64,000 nucleotides of DNA, taken from contig NC_135137.1 of NCBI RefSeq assembly GCF_051014445.1, positions 31,993,501 through 32,057,500 of the forward strand, read 5' to 3'. The position numbers were made by a program, and so were the translations under genes. This document shows, one piece after another, positions 46,945 to 57,790 of the stretch (its first letter is position 1; each line of letters opens with the position of its first letter). The DNA comes from Colletes latitarsis. Taxonomy: Eukaryota > Arthropoda > Insecta > Hymenoptera > Colletidae. Below the pieces are notes generated by a model that saw only the letters and a list, made by a program, of their open reading frames with translations, was not told the origin of the DNA and searched no databases.

Positions 46945-48150
46945 CAGGGTGGTCGGCTATCACTGGGAAAAATTTGAACGGGAGATTCTAAAGGCCAAAA
47001 TAAGACGAAAATCAAGGATACTAATTAGTTGATTGAGGCTTCGTTAAAAAGTTATAGAAACATTTCCAGCCACACAGTATATTTTTGGTAAAGAATTTTT
47101 TTCTCGAAAATGCGTAGGAATTCTGGGGTATGTGCAATGACCAAAAATGATTGTAATCGACCCCTACAATCAAAAATAATTTTTCCAAAACGATTTGAAA
47201 TTTTTTTTTTCCGTTGAAGAATTTCACACCTCGAATTTTTTTCTAGGAAGTGGGTACGATTTCGGGGGTATGTCTATTCACCAAAATTGATTGTAATTGA
47301 CCCCCGGAACCGAAAATAATTTTTTTAGAATTAATTAAAAATTTTTTTTTTCGTCGAAAAATTTAAGCACCTACCCCCTTGTCGATTTTTCTTAAAAATT
47401 CCTTTTTCATTTTTAGTAATTTTGTTTGATACCCTACAGAAAAGTTGTCTAATACTTATTTGTAGGTACCCATGAGCTCTACTTCAGAACAAAGTTTCAT
47501 TGAAATATATTCACTATTGTAGGAGTTATGGCTGTTTGAAAATTGGACCATTTTTATGGGGTTTTTCTCATTTTGCGGCGTCAGGGACCAACTTTTCGAA
47601 TATTTTTGCGATTTATACATATTCTCCATCAAAATACGCGTAGTTTGCTTTTTTAAACATTAAAATCGTCCAATCCGTTCAGGAGTTATGACGTTTTAAA
47701 GATTCGCATGAAATTTCGGGGTAACATTTCTGGCCAGAAATTATATTTTCGGAAAGGAATTTTTTTCTCGAAAACGCGTAGGAATTCAGGGGTATGTCTA
47801 TTGACCAAAATTGATTGTAATTGATCCTTGTAACTGAAAATAATTTTTCCAGAACGATTTAAAATTTTTTTTTTCACCGAAAAATTTAGGCAGTTACCCC
47901 CTGTCGATTTTTCTTAAAAATTCGTCTTTGATTTTTCATAATTTTGTTTGACGCCCTACAGAAAAGTTGTCTAATACTTTTTTGTAGGTACCCATGAGCT
48001 CTACTTCAGAAAAATAATTTTTCCGTGAATGATTTGAAATTTTTTAATTCAATTTTTTTAATAACTTATTAACGATGCCTCAATGAATAAATTGATTTTC
48101 TTGATTTTCGTCTTATTTTGGCTTCTAGAATCTCCGATTAAAATTTTTGC
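46945..48150 (-). mobile_element. TA-flanked element, copy 5, right tip lost
   Basis: TA (46,943-46,944) is followed by CAGGGTGGTCGGC and a diverged left repeat. The modules then run in reverse orientation through 47,390-47,700, where the counterpart of the recurring short frame carries an in-frame stop. The stretch 47,880-48,010 repeats 47,350-47,480, an internal duplication. The right repeat reaches AAAATTTTTGC at about 48,150 and then leaves the family without the CCAGGGGTGG tip. Confidence 0.85.
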
Positions 48151-48880
48151 AAATGCATTAACCTTTCGTCTCGAATATACGTACGCACTCTCTTCGCTGT
48201 AAAAATTCACATAAATTCAAGGATTCGTAATTAAAATGACACGTAACGGAGTTCGTACGGGTTGAAAAGTTTCGTGGAACGGGGGGTAGGGGGGTCAAGG
48301 TTAGAAACGGAAGAATACGAATCACGAAAGTTCGCCGTGGCCCCGGAGACTCCGCGATTCGTCATAAAGACGAATTCCGGAGAATGGAAACCGCCAAACG
48401 GCGAACCGCCATCTCTCGGACCCGCGTATAGAATCCAAGGCGATTACACAAAATCCCTAATGGAAATTACAGTGGTCTCTAAGTGGCGTGAGGATATACT
48501 TACCGTGTCTCGTGAACTCCGTTAGCGCTTTTTAGCCAAGTTTGACTTGTTCCGACTGTGAGACTGTGTGGGAAGCGTTTCGGTAATCAATGGTTCTGGC
48601 AGGTAGGCGCCCTTTTAGTGGCTCTTGAAGAGCATAACCACAGTTTTCGGTTCTCCTCGGCTAGGCAACCGTTCCCTTCCTCTCTGTTCCCGTATTCCCT
48701 CCCGCGCTTTTCTTCGTAACCGCGATTCTTCCTCGGATTTTGCTCTATGCTCCCAACTGTGGGAGAAAACGAGACCGTGGAACAAACGGAACGAGAACGG
48801 GCCAAGGTACCGAAAAAATGTGAGCGAAGGTGAAAGTTTCGGTATTATGTCCGCCGGGGCATTAAGGTAAGGCGAGGAGC
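48151..48880. other. GC-balanced block with splice-like signals on both strands
   Basis: On the minus strand CGAGACACG/GTAAGTATA (junction at 48,504/48,503) is a strong donor-like word, and TTTTCTCCCACAG/TTGG (junction at 48,757/48,756) is an acceptor-like word; together they would bound a 253 bp exon. On the plus strand ATTAAG/GTAAGG at 48,866/48,867 is also donor-like, after a 7-codon extension from an ATG at 48,848. The strands conflict and no reading gives a known protein, so a non-coding exon or chance are both possible. Confidence 0.3.
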
Positions 48881-49361
48881 CATTTAAAAGTTTCGTGTCT
48901 CTTTAATGCGAGGCTATATCACTGACAAAGAAGGGGATAAGATCGTGTACAGTGTAATTTACAATTCAGGGTAATTTTCGTACATTGTTGGAAATTAAAC
49001 GACCAGCAATTTTATTTAAACCGTGTCAGGTGACGAGCTATAGAGTCTCTCATAATTTAAACAAATTGAAGAATTGAGTCATCTTCGTACCTTTGGTCCT
49101 TCTTATTAATTATGTTAAAAGTGGTAGTACATTTCTTTTTATCAAATTATTTAACACAATGCTAATATTTTTGTGTATTTCGACTGTACTACTTTATTTA
49201 TTGTGAAACTGTTTCATTTAATTATCTGATGCAAGTTCTCCAGATGTATGTACGTACTGTAATTATTTTTTAATTTTATTCATTCCTTCACATGTAAAAT
49301 ATCTCACATATTTTCGTTCGTCGTGAGAAAGTTTTCTTCATATATATTATTCTATTTAAAT
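48881..49361. other. AT-rich non-coding stretch
   Basis: AT-rich sequence with no frame or motif of note. Confidence 0.5.
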
Positions 49362-49842
49362 TCGATTTTATCGTTTCAATCGTATATTTGAAGAATAAAA
49401 CGAGTGTACTGTGCACAGCTGAAAAGTTGACACTTGGAAAAATTGATGACCTACTATTACAATTTACTGAAGAGGATCGAACGAATGGTTCGAAGCTGTA
49501 TTAATATTCCTTAAAAAGGTTTTTTTCCAACTCCATCGTGTTTCGAGAACCCTATAAATCGATTTTATCATTTCAATCGTATATTTGAAGAATAAAACGA
49601 GTGTACTGTGCATAGCTGAAAAGTTGACACTTGAAAAAATTGACGACCTATTATTACAATTTACCGAAGAGGGTCGAACGAATGGTTCGAAGCTGTGTTA
49701 ATATTCTTTAAAAAGGTACTAAAAATCTTGTGCTTCGGGCCAGTAGAAAGAAGCGTGAAATCTTCAGAGAACCGTCGCGAAATTTCAGATCCATGCACCA
49801 CTTTTTCCAACTCCAGCGTGTTTCGAGGACCCTCTAAATCAC
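49362..49842 (+). repeat. Tandem duplication, period about 197 bp, with a repeated tail
   Basis: Copies start at 49,362 and 49,559 with TCGATTTTATC and share CAATCGTATATTTGAAGAAT, AAAACGAGTGTACTGTGCA, AGCTGAAAAGTTGACACTTG and GGTTCGAAGCTGT. The tail CCAACTCCA-CGTGTTTCGAG is found after the first copy (49,527) and again at 49,807 after an insertion of about 90 bp unique to the second unit. Identity is high, so the duplication is fairly recent. Confidence 0.9.
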
Positions 49843-50360
49843 TAAACTAAACTGCTAGCCTCTTATTCCGAATCGAAGAACCTGTCCCGACGCTTTGTTC
49901 CTAACAACGGTTCCGCGGAACGTCCGTGCGGAATTTTCGAATCGGATCAAGTCGTTGTCCGATGTTTGTTCGGACTAGCGAACCACGGAGCCTCAGACTC
50001 TGATTCGTGCGAGGCTCGTTGGATGCTCTGGAGCGAATCTTGAAGACTGTTCGCGGACGAGATCGATACCGACGAGGGCAGACTAAAGCAAACAAACGGT
50101 ACAAAGCAGTGGCCCGATATTAGAGCCCTCCGCGATCGACGTGCACGCACGCGGAGGTCGAGAGCTACCCCGAAGACGGAATCAGTGTACACGCCCGGCA
50201 CCTTCGTCTGTTTGAACAGAGGAGCACAGGTCGTTCCAATTCGGCTACGCGGCGATCCGTGATGAAACGAATTCGTCTTCGTCGCTTCCCTTCGACGAAA
50301 ACCCAGGGAGCGGAACGTGTCGTGGATCGAACTCGAATCTGAGCGTATCGTTGATACGCG
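49843..50360. other. GC-balanced, CpG-bearing block
   Basis: This block contains frames of 67 and 84 codons on the minus strand in overlapping phases, without domains, and a CGTGCACGCACGCGG word at about 50,139. No splice-bounded exon or site cluster was identified. Confidence 0.35.
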
Positions 50361-50508
50361 TTAGTAGTTTCAAAGTTTTTTACGAGACTTAAATTCGTTC
50401 GTGACTTTTGTTTGTACCTTTGGTTCTTTGGAATTTGGTCTGTCGATAGATTTTAATTTGTCAATTAATATTAGTGTAAAATGCGTCATTTGTAGCTTCT
50501 CAAAATCG
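50361..50508. other. AT-rich spacer
   Basis: AT-rich, T-biased sequence leading into the tandem pair. Nothing was recognised. Confidence 0.45.
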
Positions 50509-50752
50509 TGCAAAATTAAGGTTCCGTGGATTTGCAATTATTAGAATTCTTTTTCTGTGTTAAAATTTTAGATAACTTTGTGATGTTTCTTTTAAATCGC
50601 CTATAGTGAGTGTATATTTGGAGTAGTTGTGTCTTGTACAAAATTAAGGTTTCGTGGATTTGAATTTGTTAGAATCTTTTTTTTGTGTTAAAATGCAAGA
50701 TACCAATTTTGTGATATCGTTTTTGAATCACCTTGTATAGTAAGTGTGTATT
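50509..50752 (+). repeat. Local tandem pair, period about 128 bp
   Basis: Copy 1 (50,509-50,620) and copy 2 (50,636-50,752) share CAAAATTAAGGTT-CGTGGATTTG, a TTAGAAT-TTTTT-TGTGTTAAAAT block, a TTTGTGAT word and a TATAGT-AGTGTGTAT tail. The copies are moderately diverged. Confidence 0.8.
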
Positions 50753-51330
50753 ACATGGTATTGTTCTCTGGGTCACTGTGGTTAGAAATTATAGTGGGCG
50801 ATCAAATATCACAGTAGACAATTGAATATCACGACTATAATGCAATTCTTCGACCGTGCCTGTGAACGTATCTTACTTTGCACAGAATTACCAAATTATA
50901 GTACTGAATATCTTCGATATCACGATTTGTAGTCTTCTATTTCATCTATGATCATCTTCTTGTACAATCAGTGAACATATCGAATTTTTCAGGTGTAATT
51001 TCAAGAAAAAGGTATAATAGTCGCGTCTTATTATTAAAGAATTAAAAAAATGGGAACTTTGTAAAGGGTGGTCTCAATCCCTAAATATAATAATTCGTAT
51101 CTTACTTTAAGTATTTCTTATATATTTGCATATTAAGTGCACTACATAGTCTTTTGAAAAATAAAATTTCCCCATTACTTATCAGAAACTTTTGTTGATA
51201 TTAAACTGTTGCGAAATCGACTCGACATCGTTGATGTTTAATTTCTTGAAAGTACTAGATTGCAGATTAGTGAGATTTTAAATACAGAAACAATTGCATC
51301 GCAGTATTAGAAATTAGGCCCACGGAGCGG
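50753..51330. other. AT-rich non-coding stretch
   Basis: AT-rich, with two ATCACAGTAGACAATTG/ATCACGACTATAATG-like words near 50,806-50,840 but no organised repeat. No gene was recognised. Confidence 0.45.
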
Positions 51331-52024
51331 AGGATCGAGACAGAGCTGCCCGATACCGAACTATTTGTTGGCCCGACGGTTATAATTTGAGCAGTGATAA
51401 ATCACAAATTCAGCACGTACTGCCGCTTGCATTTGTTCCTTTGTTTTCGGAGCGGTTGTACCTACATCGGCGAGTCGGATCGACCTCCGACCCTTTAAAA
51501 CCCTTTTCTTCTTCCCGTTTCTTTCGGGGCGAAGATAAAAAGTACAAGAAAGCATCGAAGGGGGCGTACGGTGCGCCACGTCGTAAACATATTTTTATTA
51601 AATAATTAGAGATTAGGGCTGCCCTTAATGGGTGGTTAGCCAACTCGTGCCCTCCATTCCGCGCATTCCACCGCGGCGTACGTGAGATTCCCACACTACA
51701 TATCTCTTTAAACTTCCTTCCTTTGCCGAAACAGCGCCGGATCAGACGGACTCGCGAACTTTGAACGGTTCTGCGACTCCGTATGCCATGCATGCCCCGC
51801 ACGAGACACGCCAAACTCTCTACAAATATTATTATTTAAAATCAAAGATAGCCCCATAAGTTCGTGCCGTTTGATATTCCGAAACTGACGGGGATAATAT
51901 TTGTAATTTAATTGAAAACAAACAAAATTTGTCAGTTCAGGTGATTTACAAGGGATACAAGTTTTAATCCATACAAAGTAGTAGTAAAAGACTTGTGCTA
52001 CAAATCTGATAGTTCCAGAGTTAT
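51331..52024. other. Non-coding stretch with a balanced part at 51,340-51,830
   Basis: Overlapping minus-strand frames of 72 and 134 codons and an opposite 72-codon frame occupy the balanced part. None has a recognised domain. The rest is AT-rich and leads into the palindrome dimer. Confidence 0.4.
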
Positions 52025-52670
52025 AACAATTTAAAGTGAAACAACTTAACATACTTTAAATTGCCATAACTCTTGAATTATTGGGTTTATGGCATAAGTA
52101 CCTTAATACTATTTTGTAGGGCTTAAAAAACTACATTGAATAGTGGTGTCGCAGTCATAGAGTTTCATTTTTGAATAGAATGCAGTTGCATCGGTGCATC
52201 TAAAAATGCAATTGCACTTTTAACAAAAATTGAATTCTATAATTTTGATCACGCTATTCCGTGCAACTTTTTAATCTCTACAAAGAAGTATTAATACACT
52301 TATACCTTATACTTAATAGTTTAATAGTTATAGCATTTTAAAGTATACTGAATTATTTCACTTTAAATTGCCATAACTGTTGAACTATTGGGTTTATGGC
52401 ATAAGTACCTTAATAATATTTTGTAGGGCTTAAAAAACTACATTGAATAGTGGTGTCGCAGTCATAGAGTTTCATTTTTGAAAAGGATGCAGTTGCATCG
52501 GTGCATCTAAAAATGCAATTGCACTTTTAACAAAAATTGAATTCTATAATTTTGGTCAAGCTATTCGGTGCAATATTTTAATCTCTACAAAAGCTTATGA
52601 AGACATTCATACCCTACGTCTAATAGTTACAGAGTTATACCACTTTAAATTTCATTAAATTATTTTACTG
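52025..52670 (-). repeat. Palindromic-monomer dimer, copy 1 (minus orientation)
   Basis: Two monomers, starting near 52,062 and 52,371 (309 bp apart), each begin with a GCCATAACT-TTGAA-TATTGGG arm and end with its imperfect inverse (AATAGTTATA-CATTTTAAAG type). The middle of each holds the TGCATCGGTGCATC-type centre and TGCAATTGCACTTTTAAC. Relative to the copies at 53.9 and 61.4 kb this one is inverted. There is no coding potential. Confidence 0.9.
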
Positions 52671-52900
52671 GAGTGTTACATAACTTTCGACCTAATATAT
52701 TTTTATGACGATCAGGAGCTAAATGCAATGTAAAATGTCAAGAAGCTTCAGCCTTGAATGGTTCCATAGAGACACAATGACTACTATTTATATCAAATAC
52801 CATATTACCAAACACTTTTTGCTTATTATGGAATTTACATAATTTTGAGTTTAAAACCCATTAAGAATCAATATATTTTTGCACACCACCGTATAAATAT
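52671..52900. repeat. Possible terminal part of the palindrome element
   Basis: Sequence after the dimer ends in TTTTTGCACACCACCGTATA (about 52,877-52,896). Read in reverse this begins TATACGGTGGTG, which resembles the TATACAGTACGG and TATACAGTAGG starts before the other two dimers (53,852 and 61,333). It may be the opposite tip of the same element family. The match is short, so this is tentative. Confidence 0.35.
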
Positions 52901-53847
52901 ACGTTCCTCGTTGCAAAATGGCGAACCTGGGGTAATTGAAATCACGTTGACGGGTACATCGGAGTATTTGCACCCCGTTAAGAATTAACAGGCGGTAACT
53001 CTGTTTCACGCACGGCTGACGGAAAGTGCGCGTTCATCGTAATTTGCCTATCGGGAAGGATCTGGCCCCTGCCAAAATAGAGTCGACCTAGCTAAATGCG
53101 GACGGAACTAATGCTTTTGCCTACAGCGGGTTACGACCGGGTTGCGTGTGTTTGCTAAACAAACGTGACGATAATTGTCCGCGCGCTAGTTGTAAATTTA
53201 AACGTAAATGCGATCGAACGCGCCGCGGCAGCAGTCGCGAGGAAAGGAAGAACCGCGGCCCAGGTGGTTTGTCAACGATGGACCGAGGCTGAAGCGTTTC
53301 CGGCCGCCTCGTTCGCTGAATACGGGGCCGCTCATTAAAAAAAGAAAAATGTTAAAGGGCGTGCGAAATGAGCCGCGGACGACGATGCGTCTCAAACGTT
53401 TCTGCGCGGCGATGTTTTTTAAGGGATCTAAAAATAGTGTCCCTTCTAAGATTGTAGGTCACGAGCCGCATCAAAGAAGCTGGTCTTCTCTGAACGTGTG
53501 TGCGGCCATATTGCGGACGGTCCGTAAAATGCACGGAAGGTGTACACTTCCTAAACGATTTTTCCCCCTCCCACATTTTTCCTTTTCTTCTTTTTTTTCT
53601 TTTATCTTTTTTGAACGTCGGCAAACCGTTCCGCGCTCAAGGTGTCCGGCGAAACCTTCGAATAGCTGCACTCCTGTTTTATGGAAATTGCACGAGGATG
53701 CTTTTTATTTTTAGGGACTAAGGCGCAGTACCGAGTAGGACTTCGTCGACTTTCGCGAGCACTCGTTTCGAATTCTGAATTCTTTATACGAATCGTTAGT
53801 GTCCGTAGGACGGCAAGGGACTTGTTAAAAACGGAGTTTTTTGGGGG
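52901..53847. other. GC-balanced block
   Basis: The block includes CGCGCCGCGGCAGCAG (about 53,219) and a T-rich tract at 53,560-53,615. The 168-codon plus-strand frame (53,208-53,714) is opposed by minus-strand frames of 65, 66 and 90 codons, is Arg/Lys/Pro-rich, and has no domain. AAAATGGCGAACC (52,916) has a YY1/Pho-like core. A regulatory or untranslated role is possible. Confidence 0.4.
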
Positions 53848-54540
53848 AAATTAAACATATACAGTACGGTTTTAGCTTTGGAACAAAATGTCAAGCTTAA
53901 ATTGCAGAGAAATAATTTAATAAACTTTAAAGTGATATAACTCTGGAACTATTAGGCGTAGGGCATAAGTGTCTTAATACTTTTTCGTAGAGATTAAAAA
54001 GTTGTATGGGATAGCGTGATCAAAATTATAGAATTCAATTTTTTTTGAAAAGTGCAATTGCATTTTTAGATGCATCGATGCAACTGCATTCATTTAAAAA
54101 ATGAGACTCTATGACTGCGATACCACTATTCAATGTAGTTTTTTAAGCCCAACAAAATAGTATTACGGTACTTATGCTATAAATTCGATAGTTCAAGAGT
54201 TATGGCAAATTAAAATTGAAATAAAATAATAAACTTTAAAGTGCCATAACTCTTAAACTATTAGGCGTAGGGCATAAGTGTCTTAATACTCTTTTGTAGA
54301 GACTAAAAAGTAGCACCGAATAGCGTAATCAAAATTATAGAATTCAATTTTTTTTTAAAAGTGCAATTGCATTTTTAGGTGCATCCATGCAACTGCATTC
54401 TTTTTAAAAATGAGACTCTATGACTGCGATACCACTATTCAATGTAGTTTTTTAAGCTCTACAAAGTAGTATTACAGTACTTATGCTATAATCCTAATAA
54501 TTCAATAGTTATGACAATTTAAAGTATATTAAATTGTTAT
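53848..54540 (+). repeat. Palindromic-monomer dimer, copy 2
   Basis: A leader (TATACAGTACGGTTTTAGC, from 53,852) precedes two monomers starting near 53,928 and 54,237. The first monomer has the perfect palindrome TGCATCGATGCA at its centre (54,071-54,082). Arms of roughly 135 bp pair around it: GATATAACTCTGGAACTATT on the left against the inverse of AGTTCAAGAGTTATGGCA on the right, and GCATAAGTGTCTTAATACT against the inverse of AGTATTACGGTACTTATGC. Confidence 0.9.
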
Positions 54541-54586
54541 AAATTGTAACTATCGAACTGTTAGATATATGGCACAAATATATTTT

Positions 54587-54800
54587 AAATTTTCTTAAAG
54601 CTGCATGGTTTCTACTGGTACTGCACCTATTTTGAACAAGAAATATGTTAAATTTAAGAAACTATAGCATTTTGAAGACAAAATTTCTATTCTAAAAAAA
54701 ACATGTTTTCTTTAAAATGCTATAGTTTTTTAAATTTTCCATATTTCTTGTTCAAAATAAGTGCAACACCAGTGGAAACCATCCAGCTTTAAGAGAATTT
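54587..54800. repeat. Long foldback hairpin, arms about 90 bp, loop about 30 bp
   Basis: The left arm 54,587-54,677 pairs almost throughout with 54,708-54,800. Landmarks in order from the base are TTCTTAAAGCTG, ATGGTTTC-ACTGGT, TTGCAC-TATTTTGAACAAG with AAATATG, then AACTATAGCATTTT close to the loop. The arms differ by scattered substitutions only. It lies directly after the palindrome dimer and may be the terminal part of the same element. A transcript across it would form a near-continuous duplex, a possible source of small RNAs. Confidence 0.85.
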
Positions 54801-54990
54801 TTCGTTCGTTGCATTCTGATTTCTGCGATGTCACTTTGTACATTAACTATGGTTACATCTTCGGATAGGATTGTCTACTATTTAATAAAAGATAATAGAT
54901 TCCCTACAGTTTACGAATCTCCCTTTATATCCCTAAAAACCTACTACAATAGAACTTTTAATTCTTCACGAATAAAATAGAAAGAAAACT
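54801..54990. other. AT-rich spacer
   Basis: AT-rich sequence without notable features. Confidence 0.5.
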
Positions 54991-55705
54991 ATTTTAACGG
55001 CGTTCCTTCTGTTGTCTCTAAAGCCATTACGAAATGATATTTTCTCCACGTTGGAAGAGACGTTGTAAATCGCGATTGCTCGATCGTTCCGACCACCGGT
55101 GTCGTTAACATTCCATCGTCCGGTATAATAGACACGTCTCGTCGTCCCGATAAAAAATTTCCCTGTCCACGGACGTGTCGGGTCGAGCGAGAAGTCATCT
55201 AACGATGGAACCGCGGGGCCCGGGTAGGAGGTCGTAGGAAGGGTGTGCACCGAATCGATGCTGGAATGCTCAAGGCCAATTCCAGCACCGAGCCCAGTTG
55301 TACATCCCAGGTGTTCGCTGGTAATTAATCGAAGGTTTAGGTCCTGGCCCCTCTGCGCGCGTACCCGCGAGCGGCAGAATTAAGAGCGAGGACAGCGGCG
55401 GCGTTCACTATGAGCGCCGACACAGGTACCAGGCTACTCATTCAATTATGTTGCTGACACCGACCACATCAATCTTGCTGGCCCGGCGCTAACACGTAGG
55501 ATTTCGATGGATGCACCGACGCGCAGCGGAAGTGGACGAGGCTGCCCTTTCGGCACGTGGCTGTTAATATGCATGCGCGACTAAGGACGTGCAATTTGCC
55601 CCAAGTATGCTTGCTTGGCCAGCACTTCGGTCGAGGACATTCAGATATGCAAATTGAAGGCCTTTTGGGAAATCACCCCTCTCAGGATCCTTGGACAACG
55701 ACGTC
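54991..55705. promoter_or_regulatory. GC-balanced single-copy block (candidate cis-regulatory region)
   Basis: The block has few frames (94 and 69 codons on the minus strand, unrecognised) and dense, non-repetitive sequence. Sites seen include a TGGTAATTAATCG homeodomain word (about 55,319), a TTAATATGCATGCG word (about 55,564), a POU octamer ATGCAAAT (55,647-55,654) and a GGGAAATCACC word one mismatch from Rel-type sites (55,667-55,677). A small near-palindrome GGAATGCTC-AGGCCAATTCC lies at about 55,263. The block looks like conserved non-coding DNA, but conservation cannot be tested here. Confidence 0.35.
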
Positions 55706-56058
55706 GAGAACCGGAAATTGAGACTTTAGTCTCGAGTTTACTCGTTACTTGTTTGATGGAGCTCATTTAGAGAGTTAAAATTAGCTTTATTTCTTTTTGA
55801 GCAATCCACAATATTTGATAGTCAATTTTAATTCATTGGAGGACTAGATCTAGTCATTATTCGTTTCATGCATTATTAAATTCAAGAACGAGAAATTGAG
55901 ATTTGAGTTTCGAGTTTATTCGTTACTTGTTTGGTGGAGCTCATTTAGAGAGTTAAAATTAGCTTTATTTCTTTTTGAGCAATTTATAATATTTGATAGG
56001 CAATTTTAATTCATTGGAGAACTAGATCTAGCTATTATTCGTTTCATAAATTATTAAA
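55706..56058 (+). repeat. Local tandem pair, period about 178 bp
   Basis: Copy 1 (55,706-55,880) and copy 2 (55,884-56,058) are nearly identical: GAAATTGAGA, TTACTTGTTTG-TGGAGCTC, TTAGAGAGTTAAAATTAGC, GAACTAGATCTAG-type and CATAAATTATTAAATT words. Differences are scattered substitutions. It starts at the edge of the GC-balanced block. Confidence 0.9.
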
Positions 56059-56195
56059 TTTGTTTGACGAGTAATATCTGTTTAAAGATATTGTTTACGG
56101 TCGAAGAAATTATTGCTGTCATTGCAATGCACTACACTCGAGAAATAAATAAAATTTCCAATTGGGTAATAAACTGATATACAACATTGATTACA
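56059..56195. other. AT-rich spacer
   Basis: AT-rich sequence between two tandem duplications; nothing recognised. Confidence 0.5.
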
Positions 56196-56510
56196 ATCTA
56201 AAAATATTATTTTCGCAGAGGATACGTTAAAAATAAAATTGAAAAGCAACAATGCTTCATAGTAGATGAAATTGTAAAAGGAAAAAATATAGTTGTGTAT
56301 GATTTAAAAATATTATTTTCGCAGAGGATACGTTAAAAATAAAATTGAAAAGCAACAATGCTTCATAGTAGATGAAATTGTAAAAGGAAAAAATATAGTT
56401 GTGTATGATTTAAAAATATTATTTTCGCAGAGGATAAGTTAAAAATAAAATTGCTGGACATCGTGAAGCAATAATGCTCGATGGTGGATGAAATTGTAAA
56501 GACAAAAAAT
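56196..56510 (+). repeat. Three-unit tandem array, period 106 bp, first two units identical
   Basis: TTTTCGCAGAG recurs at 56,210, 56,316 and 56,422. The first two units appear identical over the whole period; the third diverges after AAAATAAAATTG and has a short insertion. Units contain AGCAACAATGCTTCATAGTA and TGAAATTGTAAAAGGA. The identity of units 1 and 2 points to a very recent duplication. Confidence 0.9.
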
Positions 56511-57790
56511 ATAGTAATGCTAAGACTTTCTATACCAAACTAACTTTATGGACAGACTAAAATTAAATAGTAAATAAAAGAACACATTAAATTCTATGGT
56601 GATGTTTCCAAAATTAGAAATATACGACATTATCTAATTCCGTTAATTATTTCACTTCCCAACCGTATTATTATCGCTTTGAAATTTATAGCTCTGACAG
56701 CTGTAGCGGGAGTTAAACACCGATACTCGGTAAATCGAAATATATTTTACCGTATTGTTTACTTGTTACAGTTTGTTTAAACGCTCCTCTAAACGAGCGT
56801 TCGCAGCCGCAGATATTTATTCCAGATTTCGTTGATTAACGCGACCTCTACACGAGTTTAAATTTATCGGTAAATATTACTAAACTTTAATTCGTAACGT
56901 ACTCTAATTCCATTTATTTTGTTACAAATCTTTAACGAGAATTATAATAGTATGCAAAACGCTAGAAAAATAAAGTTCGTCATTCCTTAGACGTATTTTA
57001 TCTAACTCGATTTGAATTATAATAAAATTGCTACTTTAGTATCCACGTTCACGAGAATTCGCGCGAAACGTGAGTCGTACGAGCAAAACGGAAACGAAAG
57101 CGACAGATCGATTAGCTCGTCCCGAGACAGAGGAGGAATAATAAAAGTCGTTTTGGTCGGCGGGGCAACCTGCAACCTTCGACCAAATTCAAACGGCCCC
57201 TGGGCCATCAGAGATCCTTCAAGACTGTCAGACGATAGATGAAAAGAGAGAGAAAAGGTAGTGGATGCGTTCTGTTTTGGGTCTGTCATATACTAGACTC
57301 GTCAGCAAGGTTATCTACTCAAATAGTAAACCCTGCCTTAGGCGAGAGGAAATTCGGTGGCACGAATAAGGATCTACTGTTCGGAAGAAATCGGTTACGA
57401 CCTTGTCTACGTTTCCTCATTCCTACACTAGAAGCTATATCCGTGTATAAAAATCCATAGAAAGGGAATATATTGTTTTACTTTGACAATTTTTATTTAA
57501 ATTGATAAACAGTACGTTTCTTTTTTTAGTATTATATGTTTCAATCTATTTTTGTTAAATTTCTGTGACTGACATATACTAATGATTTACTGATTCTGTC
57601 TGTAGTGTTGTAATAGGTTCAGATATTTAAATCCCAGGCGTACAATAATAAATAAGTCTGATATCGAAAGAGAAATGATATTTCAATTCATTGTTAATTA
57701 TTAATAGTACGTTTCTTTTCTTAGTATTATATGTTTCTATTTTTGTCGAATTTCTATGACTGATTTTTTTCAAGTATTGGAGCGCCATTA
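56511..57790. other. Non-coding stretch, AT-rich with a balanced part at 57,040-57,450
   Basis: Overlapping 76- and 90-codon frames on opposite strands (57,012-57,289) and a 73-codon plus-strand frame (57,239-57,460) are unrecognised. A TTCTTTT-TTAGTATTATATGTTTC word at about 57,517 recurs at 57,713 with the following TGACTGA word, suggesting another old local duplication of about 196 bp. The remainder is AT-rich. Confidence 0.4.
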
